From: Sphingomonas sp. Ag1
GTDB lineage: Bacteria; Pseudomonadota; Alphaproteobacteria; Sphingomonadales; Sphingomonadaceae
Assembly: GCF_000980895.1 (NCBI RefSeq)
Contig: NZ_LAZX01000094.1
Location: 496,001-560,000, forward strand
Reading direction: 5' to 3'
DNA length: 64,000 nt
Position numbers and translations under genes: made by a program. Below, piece after piece: positions 46,277-55,857 of the stretch. Within the stretch, counting starts at the first letter, position 1. Each line of letters begins with the position of its first letter. The notes under the pieces were generated by a model. The model did not search any database. It saw nothing but the letters and a program-made list of their open reading frames with translations, and had not been told where the DNA came from.

Positions 46277-47557
46277 ATGTCAGGACAGGTTGAAGGCATG
46301 AACCCCAGGCTGAAATCAATCATCGGCGGATCGACGGGCAATCTCGTCGAATGGTATGATTGGTATGCCTATGCGGCCTTCTCGCTCTATTTTGCGCCTC
46401 ATTTCTTTCCGGCGGAGGATCAGACCGCGCAATTGCTGAGTGCGGCGGCGGTATTTGCGGTCGGCTTTGTCATGCGGCCGATCGGTGCGTGGATCATGGG
46501 GGTCTATGCCGATCGTCGCGGCCGCAAGGCGGGGCTGACGCTGTCGGTCACCTTGATGTGCGCCGGATCGCTGCTGATCGCCATCACGCCCGGCTATGAG
46601 ACGATCGGCGTCTTGGCGCCCGGCCTGCTGGTGCTCGCGCGGTTGATGCAGGGGCTGTCGGTTGGCGGCGAATATGGCGCCAGCGCGACCTATTTGTCGG
46701 AGATGGCAGGGCGTGACCGGCGCGGTTTTTACTCCAGTTTTCAGTATGTCACACTGATCGCCGGGCAGCTCACGGCACTCATGGTGCTGCTGGTCCTGCA
46801 GGTCACAATGGATGAAAGCACCCTGGATTCCTGGGGCTGGCGGATCCCCTTTGCGATTGGCGGGGTGCTCGCGATCGTCGTGTTCCGCATCCGTCGGGGG
46901 CTCGCCGAAACGGAAAGCTTCAAGAACAGCAGCGGCCCGAAGTCGGGGTTCTGGACGCTGGTGACTCACCACCCGCGGGAGACCGCGACGGTGATGCTGC
47001 TGACGGCGGGGGGCACGCTCGCCTTCTACGCCTATTCGGTCTACATGCAGAAGTTCCTGGTCAATACCAGTGGCTTCGACCGGGAAGTTGCGAGCCGGAT
47101 CAATGCCGCGACCCTGTTCTTCTTCATGTGTTTGCAGCCGGTCGCCGGCGGCTTGAGCGACCGGATCGGACGCAAGCCGCTGATGATCGCGTTCGGCATT
47201 GCGGGGTGCCTGTTCACATATCCGATCTTCGTCGCGCTGGAGAGCGTGCGCAGCCCGTTCGTCGCTACTGGTCTGGTGATGGCGGCGCTGGTGATCGTGA
47301 CCGGTTATACATCGATCAATGCGGTGGTGAAGGCGGAGTTGTTCCCCGCGAACATCCGCGCGCTGGGCGTGGCGCTGCCCTATGCGCTGGCCAATACGCT
47401 GTTCGGTGGGACGGCGGAATATGTCGCGTTGAAGTTCAAGGACCTCGGATGGGAGCGCGGATTCTATTGGTATGTGACGGGAATGATTGGCGTTTCCCTG
47501 ATCATCTACCTCAGGATGCGCGACACCCGTGTGACCAGCCGGATCAACGAGGACTGA
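46277..47557 (+). CDS. Alpha-ketoglutarate permease-like MFS transporter
   Basis: A 426-residue, 12-span transporter of the metabolite:H+ symporter group. IIGGSTGNLVEWYDWYAYAA, GFVMRPIGAWIMGVYADRRG, QGLSVGGEYGASATYLSEMA and FQYVTLIAGQL are close to E. coli KgtP over the whole length, as is VKAELFPANIRALGVALPYA. Dicarboxylate import (2-oxoglutarate or similar) is likely. It is divergent from the carboxylase, with 109 nt of promoter. The start at ATG 46277 or ATG 46298 is uncertain. The 3' end overlaps the convergent 2Fe-2S gene by 14 nt. Confidence 0.88.
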   Translation: MSGQVEGMNPRLKSIIGGSTGNLVEWYDWYAYAAFSLYFAPHFFPAEDQTAQLLSAAAVFAVGFVMRPIGAWIMGVYADRRGRKAGLTLSVTLMCAGSLLIAITPGYETIGVLAPGLLVLARLMQGLSVGGEYGASATYLSEMAGRDRRGFYSSFQYVTLIAGQLTALMVLLVLQVTMDESTLDSWGWRIPFAIGGVLAIVVFRIRRGLAETESFKNSSGPKSGFWTLVTHHPRETATVMLLTAGGTLAFYAYSVYMQKFLVNTSGFDREVASRINAATLFFFMCLQPVAGGLSDRIGRKPLMIAFGIAGCLFTYPIFVALESVRSPFVATGLVMAALVIVTGYTSINAVVKAELFPANIRALGVALPYALANTLFGGTAEYVALKFKDLGWERGFYWYVTGMIGVSLIIYLRMRDTRVTSRINED

Positions 47558-48080
47558 GCGCAGGGACGGCGCGGGCGGCCTCCGCCGGGTCGATCCCCGG
47601 GCGGGTGCCGGCATCGATCGTTTCGTCGCCCCGCGCCACGCGCGCCGCCTTTTGGATGGCCTCCACGAGACGCGGGTAGATGCCGCAGCGGCACAGATTG
47701 GTGATGGCCCGGCGAATATCGGCCTCGGACGGATCACGCCTGGCCTTGATCAACGCCGATGCTGCCATGACCATGCCAGGGATGCAGAAGCCGCATTGCA
47801 CGACATTGCCGTCGAGCATGGCGAGTTGCACCGGATCGGCGCGATCGCGCGACAGGCCCTCGATCGTGGTGACGAAGCTGCCCTCGACCTCAGCGATCGT
47901 CACCTGGCACGACCGCACGGCGCGGCCGTCGACATCGACCGTGCATGCCCCGCACGCGCCCGTGCCGCAGCCATATTTGGCGCCGGTCAGGTTGGACGCG
48001 TCGCGCAGCGCCCACAACAGCGGGGTCGCCGGATCGAGCAGATACTCGACGGCTTCATTGTTGACGGTCAGTTTCGTCAT
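47544..48080 (-). CDS. 2Fe-2S subunit of a xanthine-oxidase-family dehydrogenase (orphan)
   Basis: A 178-residue small subunit with two clusters: plant-type CGTGACGACTV and a C-terminal CGFC...CRCGIYPRL. It is the IorA/CoxS type that passes electrons from a molybdopterin subunit. No large molybdopterin or FAD subunit is encoded within at least 8 kb either side, so the partner is elsewhere or absent. The C-terminal 25 residues (GDETIDAGTRPGIDPAEAAR) are extra and low in conservation. The gene could still make a stable ferredoxin-like protein. Confidence 0.88.
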   Translation of the reverse strand: MTKLTVNNEAVEYLLDPATPLLWALRDASNLTGAKYGCGTGACGACTVDVDGRAVRSCQVTIAEVEGSFVTTIEGLSRDRADPVQLAMLDGNVVQCGFCIPGMVMAASALIKARRDPSEADIRRAITNLCRCGIYPRLVEAIQKAARVARGDETIDAGTRPGIDPAEAARAVPALSPR

Positions 48081-48153
48081 GGGCGCGTCTTAGCGCGAAA
48101 ACGCTGCGCGAAAAGCGCCACCCCGTGCCGGAGCGCGGCGTGGCGCCTTTCCC

Positions 48154-49275
48154 TCAATAGCCGAGCGCCGCAATCTCGTCCGCCGAGAAGCCGAGATCAC
48201 GCAGCACGGCCGCGTCCTGCCGATCGTCGCCAAGCGCGGGCGCCACGGTGCTGCTTTTGGAATAACGCGGTGCAGGTGCGGGCTGCTTGATGCCGCCTGC
48301 TTCGACAAAGGTGCCGCGCGCCTTGTTGTGCGCATCGTCATACGCCTCATCGAATCCGAGCACGGGGGCGAAGCAGACATCGTGGCCCTTGAACGCTGCG
48401 ACCCATTCGTCGCGCGTCTTCGTCTTGAACAGGGCGGTCAGTTCATCCTTGAGCGCCGGCCATTGCCGCTGGTCCATCTGCGCCGACCATTTGTCGTCGC
48501 TGAGCCCCATTACCTTGCGGAACTCGGCGTAGAATTGCGGCTCGATCGCGCCGAGCGAGATGAACTTGCCGTCGCTCGTCTCATAGGTGTCGTAGAAATG
48601 GGCGGCGGTATCGAGCAGGTTGGTGCCCCGCTCGTCGCTCCACCGGCCCATGCCGCGGAAGCCCCACATCATGGTCATCAGCACCGCCGACCCGTCGGTC
48701 ATCGCGGCATCGACCACCTGCCCCTCGCCGGTGCGCGCCGCATGAAGCAGCGCGGCGAGCATGCCGTAAGCGAGGAACATGCCGCCGCCGCCGAAATCGC
48801 CCGCGAGGTTGATCGGGGGCGTCGGCTTCTCACCCTTGCGCCCAAAAGCGTGGAGCGCACCGGAGATGGCGATATAATTGATGTCATGGCCGGGTTCGGG
48901 CGCCATCGGACCGTACTGGCCCCAGCCGGTCATGCGGCCGTAGACGAGCTTGGGATTGTCGGCGAGCAGCACATCGGGGCCGAGGCCGAGCCGCTCCATC
49001 ACGCCGGGACGGTACCCCTCGATGATGGCGTCCGCTCCCTTCACGATCTTGCGCACGGCCGCGATCGACTTGGGATCCTTCAGGTCCATGCCGATCGACT
49101 TGCGGCTGCGCAGCAGCGGATCCTTTTCCGCCACGCCATTGCCCTGCGTCTTGCCCGGCCGATCGATGCGAATTACCTCCGCGCCGTGATCGGCGAGCAT
49201 CATGCCGGCAAACGGGCCCGGGCCGATCCCGGCGAATTCAACGATACGGATACCGGCAAGGGGTGGCGTGCTCAC
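48154..49275 (-). CDS. Alpha-methylacyl-CoA racemase-like protein (CaiB/BaiF family)
   Basis: A 373-residue CaiB/BaiF family III CoA-transferase fold protein. The start LAGIRIVEFAGIGPGPFAGM, RIDRPGK, MDLKDPK, EGYRPGVMERLGLGP and the GHDINYIAISGALHAFG loop are typical of alpha-methylacyl-CoA racemases, which epimerise 2-methylacyl-CoA so that beta-oxidation can proceed. The GTG at 49275 has AGGAGAG upstream. It may act on branched acids with the neighbouring dehydrogenases. Confidence 0.88.
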   Translation of the reverse strand: MSTPPLAGIRIVEFAGIGPGPFAGMMLADHGAEVIRIDRPGKTQGNGVAEKDPLLRSRKSIGMDLKDPKSIAAVRKIVKGADAIIEGYRPGVMERLGLGPDVLLADNPKLVYGRMTGWGQYGPMAPEPGHDINYIAISGALHAFGRKGEKPTPPINLAGDFGGGGMFLAYGMLAALLHAARTGEGQVVDAAMTDGSAVLMTMMWGFRGMGRWSDERGTNLLDTAAHFYDTYETSDGKFISLGAIEPQFYAEFRKVMGLSDDKWSAQMDQRQWPALKDELTALFKTKTRDEWVAAFKGHDVCFAPVLGFDEAYDDAHNKARGTFVEAGGIKQPAPAPRYSKSSTVAPALGDDRQDAAVLRDLGFSADEIAALGY

Positions 49276-49363
49276 GGATGCTCTCTCCTGTCTGATTTGC
49301 AGGGAGAGGTATCGCGGCGAGGACGCGAGCACAACAAAAGTTATGCTGGCATAGCGGCGCCCA

Positions 49364-50473
49364 TCAGGAGCGGAGCGTTGGTGCCCCCTTGTCGAGCGCA
49401 AGCGCGGCGTCCGAGAACTGAATCGGCGTGCGCAGGCCGGCGATCGGCCGCGTCTCGTTTGCGGGCAGCACCATGCCGCGTGCCTGGACCTGCGGGTCGT
49501 TCAGCGCCTGCTCGACGGTATTGATCGGCCCCGCGGGCACCCCCGCCGCCTCCAGCTTCGCGAGCAGATCGTCGCGTTCGAAAGCGCGGCAGCGTTCCTC
49601 GATCAGCGCAAACAAGGGCGCGCGATGTTCGATCCGGCCGGCGTTGGTGTCCCATCGCGGGTCCGGCCCGATCCCGACGATCGCGGCGAAGCGGTGATAT
49701 TGCGCGTCATTGCCCACCGCCAGGATGAACCAGCCATCGCTGGTCGGGAACACGGCATAGGGACTGACATTGGCATGGGCATTGCCCATCCGCGCCGGAT
49801 TCTCCCCGCTGGCGAAATAGTTTGCCGCCTGATTGGCGAGCACGCCGACCATCGTGTCGAGAAGCGCGCAATCGACCTGCTGGCCACGCCCGGTGCGCGC
49901 GCGCATCATCAACGCGGCCTGGATGCCGATCGTGGCATAAAGCCCGGTCATGATGTCGGCAAAGGCGACGCCGATCTTCTGCGGCGCGCCGTCCGGCTCC
50001 CCGGTCAGCGACATGATCCCGCCCATGCCCTGGATGATGAAATCATAGCCGGCACGGTGGGCATAGGGCCCGGTCTGGCCGAAGCCGGTGATCGAGCAAT
50101 AGACGAGCCGCGGATGATCGGGCGCGAGGCTGGCGTAATCGAGGCCGTATTTGGCTAGGCCGCCGACCTTGAAATTCTCGATCACCACATCGGCGTCGGC
50201 GATCAGCGCCTTCACCCGCGCCACGTCCTCCGACTTCGTAAAGTCGGCGACGATGCTGGTCTTGCCGCGGTTGCACGCGTGGTAATAGGCCGCCGCGCGG
50301 TCGCCCTCATGCTCCACGAACGGCGGGCCCCAGGTGCGGGTGTCGTCCCCCGCCGGGCTTTGCACCTTGATCACCTCGGCCCCGAGGTCGGCCAGGATCT
50401 GCCCCGCCCAAGGGCCGGCGAGGATTCGGGCAAGCTCGACGACCTTGATGCCCTTGAGCGGGGTTTCCTTCAT
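49364..50473 (-). CDS. CaiB/BaiF CoA-transferase, probably succinyl-CoA:glutarate type
   Basis: A 369-residue CoA-transferase with the KGIKVVELARILAGPWAGQ start, catalytic Asp region (YDFIIQGMGGIMSLTG), IGVAFADIMTGLYA and GRGQQVDCALLDTM. It lies 10 nt after the glutaryl-CoA dehydrogenase gene. In eukaryotes and many bacteria that pairing belongs to a succinate-hydroxymethylglutarate/glutarate CoA-transferase that activates glutarate. The pairing is the main reason for the assignment; the sequence alone gives only the family. Confidence 0.87.
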   Translation of the reverse strand: MKETPLKGIKVVELARILAGPWAGQILADLGAEVIKVQSPAGDDTRTWGPPFVEHEGDRAAAYYHACNRGKTSIVADFTKSEDVARVKALIADADVVIENFKVGGLAKYGLDYASLAPDHPRLVYCSITGFGQTGPYAHRAGYDFIIQGMGGIMSLTGEPDGAPQKIGVAFADIMTGLYATIGIQAALMMRARTGRGQQVDCALLDTMVGVLANQAANYFASGENPARMGNAHANVSPYAVFPTSDGWFILAVGNDAQYHRFAAIVGIGPDPRWDTNAGRIEHRAPLFALIEERCRAFERDDLLAKLEAAGVPAGPINTVEQALNDPQVQARGMVLPANETRPIAGLRTPIQFSDAALALDKGAPTLRS

Positions 50474-50483
50474 GGGCCGGCGC

Positions 50484-51668
50484 TCAGAAGGCGGCGATGC
50501 CGGTGATCGCGCGACCCAGGATCAGCGCGTGCACGTCATGCGCCCCCTCATAGGTGTTCACCGTTTCGAGGTTCATCACGTGGCGCATCACCTGATACTC
50601 GCCCGAAATGCCGTTGCCGCCGTGCATGTCGCGCGAGACGCGGGCGATATCGAGCGCCTTGCCGACATTGTTGCGCTTCACGATGGAGACCATTTCCGGC
50701 GCGAAGCGGCCCTCGTCCATCAGGCGGCCGACACGCAAGGAGGCCTGCAGGCCGAGCGCGATCTCCGTCTCCATGTCGGCCAGCTTCTTTTGATAGAGTT
50801 GAGTCGCCGCAAGGGGCCGGCCGAACTGGTGACGGTCCAGGCCGTACTGCCGCGCGGCGTGCATGCAGAATTCCGCCGCGCCCATCGCGCCCCAGCTGAT
50901 GCCGTAGCGCGCGCGGTTGAGGCAGCCGAACGGCCCCTTCAGCCCCTGAACGTCGGGGAGCAGCGCGTCTTCGCCCACCTCGACATCGTCCATCATCACC
51001 ATGCCGGTGATCGAGGCGCGCAGCGAGAGCTTGCCCTCGATCTTCGGCGCGGTGAGGCCCTTCATGCCCTTTTGCAGCACGAAGCCGCGGATCGCGCCGC
51101 CATGCGCGTCGCTTTTTGCCCAGATGACGAACACATCGGCGATCGGTGCGTTGGAGATCCAGGTCTTGCTGCCGGAAATACGATAGCCGCCGTCGGTCTT
51201 GACCGCGCGGGTCTTCATGCCGCCGGGGTCGGAGCCGGCGTCCGGCTCGGTCAGGCCGAAGCAGCCGATCCACTCACCACTGGCAAGCTTGGGCAGATAC
51301 TTCCGCTTCTGCTCCTCCGAGCCATAGGCATGGATCGGGTACATCACGAGGCTGGACTGCACGCTCATCATCGAGCGGTAGCCCGAGTCGATCCGCTCCA
51401 CCTCGCGCGCGACCAGGCCGTAAGCGACATAGGATGCGCCGACGCCGCCATATTCCTCGGGCACGGTTGGCCCGAGCAGGCCGAGCGCCCCCATTTCGCG
51501 GAAGATTTCCGGATCGGTATGTTCGTTGGCGAAAGCCTCGATGATGCGCGGCGCGAGCTTTTCCTCGGCATAGGCACGCGCAGTATCGCGCACCATCCGC
51601 TCATCCTCGGTCAGTTGTTCGTCGAGGAGAAAGGGATCCGCCCAATCGAACGCGCCCATGCCGGCCAT
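50484..51668 (-). CDS. gcdH: Glutaryl-CoA dehydrogenase
   Basis: A 394-residue acyl-CoA dehydrogenase which oxidises and decarboxylates glutaryl-CoA to crotonyl-CoA in lysine, tryptophan and benzoate breakdown. It tracks the mammalian enzyme throughout: [78 protein letters not shown]. The catalytic Glu is in [21 protein letters not shown] 51668 follows GTGGAG and is the best start; GTG 51680 is possible. Co-transcribed with the CoA-transferase. Confidence 0.94.
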   Translation of the reverse strand: MAGMGAFDWADPFLLDEQLTEDERMVRDTARAYAEEKLAPRIIEAFANEHTDPEIFREMGALGLLGPTVPEEYGGVGASYVAYGLVAREVERIDSGYRSMMSVQSSLVMYPIHAYGSEEQKRKYLPKLASGEWIGCFGLTEPDAGSDPGGMKTRAVKTDGGYRISGSKTWISNAPIADVFVIWAKSDAHGGAIRGFVLQKGMKGLTAPKIEGKLSLRASITGMVMMDDVEVGEDALLPDVQGLKGPFGCLNRARYGISWGAMGAAEFCMHAARQYGLDRHQFGRPLAATQLYQKKLADMETEIALGLQASLRVGRLMDEGRFAPEMVSIVKRNNVGKALDIARVSRDMHGGNGISGEYQVMRHVMNLETVNTYEGAHDVHALILGRAITGIAAF

Positions 51669-51808
51669 AATCTGCTCCACCTAAAAGCTGGTCCGCCCCG
51701 ATCGCGGTCGCCGGCCGCGCGCTTCGCCCCAATCCTGGAGTGACGAGAAGCGCGCGCCGGCAGCCCGCAGTGAGCGGTGTCAGGAGGGGCTATAGCGGCT
51801 GGAGCGAG

Positions 51809-52153
51809 TCAGCCAAGCGTATGGGCGTATTTGGGCTGATCGATCGCGATCGTATCGAGCGCCGTCGCCTTCAGATGCGCGACCAGCGCGGGATCGTCGG
51901 GGGCGATCGTGCCGCTGCGGATCGCGGCGACCAAGGCGGCGTCGAGCTCGTCGCGGGTGCCGTCGCGGTGCAGCAGCGCACGCATCCGCTCCACCGCACG
52001 GGCGTCCGCCGCCGGGCTGAGCGCCATGTCGCGCGCGGCGATCTCCAGCGCGTTGCGTGCGACGCGCAGGCCAAAGACGCTGGCGCTGCCATCGACCGGC
52101 AGCCATTGCGCAACGCCCGCCACCAGCTCCTGCGCGGTCGGGTGCGTGATCAT
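51809..52153 (-). CDS. DUF6285 protein
   Basis: A 114-residue, all-helical small protein: THPTAQELVAGVAQWL, LRVARNALEIAARDM, then LLHRDGTRDELDAALVAAIRSG and a C-terminal HLKATALDTIAIDQPKY. It fits the DUF6285 family, which is nearly always found beside acyl-CoA dehydrogenases and APH-type kinases. It has no known activity and might be a partner or chaperone of those enzymes. The ATG overlaps the kinase stop by 4 nt. Confidence 0.8.
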   Translation of the reverse strand: MITHPTAQELVAGVAQWLPVDGSASVFGLRVARNALEIAARDMALSPAADARAVERMRALLHRDGTRDELDAALVAAIRSGTIAPDDPALVAHLKATALDTIAIDQPKYAHTLG

Positions 52154-53166
52154 GCCGCGTTCCTTTCGATGATCGCCACGATGTCCGCCTCGGTTTCCGA
52201 CAGGCGCCGGCCGATCACGCCGCGCTCCGGCCCGGCGCTCGGGTCCGAGGCGAAGCTTGCGTACATGCCCATCGTCATGACGCCCCATTTGAGGCTGCCG
52301 AGCATCGACCAGAAATCGACTCGCGCCGCGCTGATCGGCTCGCCGCCCGCCTCGGCATAGCCATCGAGCAGGTCCTGCACGTCGCCGAAACCGCCGACGT
52401 AGCGATCGGGCCGGCCGAACTTCCAACTGTTGGTGCACAGCCATCCCAGATCCTCGGCCGGGTCGCCGACATGCACCAGCTCCCAGTCGAGCACCGCGAC
52501 GAGGCCCTCGTCGGGATCGACCATGATGTTGCCGTTGCGGAAATCGCCGTGGACGAAGCGGGACGTCACCTTCTCCTTCGGCAGGCGCTTTTCCAGCCAG
52601 CGGAACGCGGCCTCGATCGTCGGGCGTACCGCGCCGGTGGCGCGCCACGTCGCCTCGTAATTGGCAAGGGTGGTTTCCGCGTCGGTCTGGTCGAGGCCAT
52701 CAAGCGGCGCGACCGAGTGGATGCGGGCGAGCGCCGCGCCGCATTGCCGGGCAAGCTTGCCGCGCGCCGGCTCGAAGGCGGGATCGCTGGTGATCTTCTT
52801 GCCCAGCGTCTCGCCGGCCACGCGGTGCATGACATAGGCCTCGTCCAGCCCGTCGGCCTCCTCGTCGCAGACATAGGTGACGATCGGTGCGGGAACGCCC
52901 GCCTCAACGGCAAGCGCGATCGCCTCCGCCTCGCGACGCAGCGGCGGTTTCGAGACGGCGGAGTTCATCACCATCCGCGTGCGGCGGCGAAGGATCAGCG
53001 GCGTCTTCGCCTCGCCCTCACCCACCGCATCGAACGCCCATGTCTCCATGCTCGCGCCGCCGGTCAGCCGTACCAGATTCTCGACCCGCTCAGCCCCGGG
53101 GGCCATGCGCGGTGCAAGCGCGGACAGTCGCCGCGCCAACTCGTCTTTCGAAAGCCTCTCCGCCAT
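52150..53166 (-). CDS. APH-family phosphotransferase (ACAD10/11 kinase-like)
   Basis: A 338-residue kinase of the aminoglycoside-phosphotransferase fold. The Brenner box FVHGDFRNGNIMVD and the metal/ATP motif VLDWELVHVGDPAEDLGWLC are intact, with an early LTGGASMETWAFD nucleotide loop. The closest functional parallel is the kinase domain of animal ACAD10 and ACAD11, which phosphorylates 4-hydroxyacyl-CoA. It is divergent from an acyl-CoA dehydrogenase, so the substrate is likely a hydroxyacyl-CoA rather than an antibiotic. Start ATG 53166 precedes the conserved region; the frame is open further. Confidence 0.87.
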   Translation of the reverse strand: MAERLSKDELARRLSALAPRMAPGAERVENLVRLTGGASMETWAFDAVGEGEAKTPLILRRRTRMVMNSAVSKPPLRREAEAIALAVEAGVPAPIVTYVCDEEADGLDEAYVMHRVAGETLGKKITSDPAFEPARGKLARQCGAALARIHSVAPLDGLDQTDAETTLANYEATWRATGAVRPTIEAAFRWLEKRLPKEKVTSRFVHGDFRNGNIMVDPDEGLVAVLDWELVHVGDPAEDLGWLCTNSWKFGRPDRYVGGFGDVQDLLDGYAEAGGEPISAARVDFWSMLGSLKWGVMTMGMYASFASDPSAGPERGVIGRRLSETEADIVAIIERNAA

Positions 53167-53256
53167 CGCCCCTCGGCTTGTTTGAATTAGGGGCTTTAAA
53201 ATCCGTGAGAGGCCGCTACGCAAGTTAAAAGAGTCGACTTAATTCGGGAGAGGGCC

Positions 53257-54624
53257 ATGGATTTCGGATTGCCGCAGGATCTGCTCGACTATCTCAAGGA
53301 GCTGGATGCGTTCATCGAGGCGGAGATCAAGCCGCTGGAGGATGCCGACGATAACGTCCGCTTCTTCGACCACCGCCGCGAATATGCGCGGACCGATTTC
53401 GAGGCCGGCGGCCTGCCGCGGCACGAATGGGAAGAGCTGATGCGCGAGGCGAAGCGCCGCGCCGACAAGGCGGGGCATTTGCGCTTCGCGATGGATCCCA
53501 AGTTCGGCGGCAAGGGCGGGTCGAACCTGTGGATGTGCGTCATCCGCGAATATCTCGCTGCCAAGGGCCTCGGCCTCCACAACGATCTGCAGACCGAACA
53601 CAGCATCGTGGCGAACAACCCGTTCGCCAAGATGTTCGACGATTTCGGCACCGAGGAGCAGAAGGAGGAATTCATCACCGGTACGCTGAACGGCACCCGC
53701 CGGGTGACCTTCGGTTTGACCGAGCCGTATCACGGCTCCGACGCGACCCATATGGAAACGCGCGCGGTGCCGGAATCTCGCAACGGCGTGCCGGGCTATG
53801 TCATCAACGGCGAGAAGATGTGGACGACGGGGATGCACGTCGCGACGCATTGCGCGCTGTTCGCCCGCACCAGCGGCGATGACGGCGCGGCGAAGGGCAT
53901 CACCTGTTTCCTGGTGCCGACCGATGACGAGGGCGTCCAGATCGAGGAATATCTCTGGACCTTCAACATGCCGACCGATCACCCGCGCGTCAGCTTCAAG
54001 GACGTATGGGTGCCGGAGACGACGATCTTCGGCGATCCGGAAAACGGCCTCCCCGTCGCCCAGGCGTTCGTGCACGAGAATCGCATCCGCCAGGCCGCGT
54101 CATCGCTGGGCGCAGCGACTTACTGCATCGAGGAATCGATCCGCTACGCCCGGCAGCGCAAGCCGTTCGGCGAGGATCTCGCCCGCAACCAGGCGATCCA
54201 GTTCCCACTGGTGGAGCTCGCCACCCAGGCCGAGATGCTTCGCCTGCTGATCCGCAAGACCGCCTGGGAAATGGACCAGATGCCGCACCACGAGGTGGAG
54301 AAGCGCCTCTCCGACAAGGTGTCGATGTGCAATTACTGGGGCAATCGGCTCTGCTGCGAGGCGGCGGACCGCGCGATGCAGGTGCATGGCGGCATCGGCT
54401 ATTCGCGGCACAAGGCGTTCGAGCACATCTATCGCCATCACCGCCGCTATCGCATCACCGAAGGCGCGGAGGAGATCCAGATGCGCAAGGTCGCAGCCTT
54501 CCTGTTCGGCTACCTCGGCCCGCGCCGACAGGAGTTCAAGGAACTCGACTGGAGCGACGTCGACTATCGCAACAGCCAGATCCGCCCGCGTTCGGGGAAG
54601 CAGGCGCTCGGCAGCGTCTTCTGA
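53257..54624 (+). CDS. Acyl-CoA dehydrogenase, ACAD10/11-like
   Basis: A 455-residue flavoprotein that introduces an alpha-beta double bond into acyl-CoA, or in this branch removes a phosphate from 4-phosphoacyl-CoA. FAD and substrate motifs include FGLTEPYHGSDATHME, NGEKMWTTGMHVATHCALFA, ARQRKPFGEDLARNQA, MQVHGGIGYSRHKAFEHIYR and ITEGAEEIQMRKVA. It is longer than short-chain dehydrogenases, in line with ACAD10/11 and related long-substrate types. The ATG follows GGGAGAGGGCC. It is divergent from the APH-type kinase across 90 bp. Confidence 0.93.
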   Translation: MDFGLPQDLLDYLKELDAFIEAEIKPLEDADDNVRFFDHRREYARTDFEAGGLPRHEWEELMREAKRRADKAGHLRFAMDPKFGGKGGSNLWMCVIREYLAAKGLGLHNDLQTEHSIVANNPFAKMFDDFGTEEQKEEFITGTLNGTRRVTFGLTEPYHGSDATHMETRAVPESRNGVPGYVINGEKMWTTGMHVATHCALFARTSGDDGAAKGITCFLVPTDDEGVQIEEYLWTFNMPTDHPRVSFKDVWVPETTIFGDPENGLPVAQAFVHENRIRQAASSLGAATYCIEESIRYARQRKPFGEDLARNQAIQFPLVELATQAEMLRLLIRKTAWEMDQMPHHEVEKRLSDKVSMCNYWGNRLCCEAADRAMQVHGGIGYSRHKAFEHIYRHHRRYRITEGAEEIQMRKVAAFLFGYLGPRRQEFKELDWSDVDYRNSQIRPRSGKQALGSVF

Positions 54625-55776
<1,152 letters not shown>

Positions 55777-55857
55777 CAAAGGTTATTGATTTCGATCAGT
55801 TGCGCGGTTCGTTCGGAACAGGCATTTGACCTTCCTTTACGGGTTCAAGGGAAGGTC

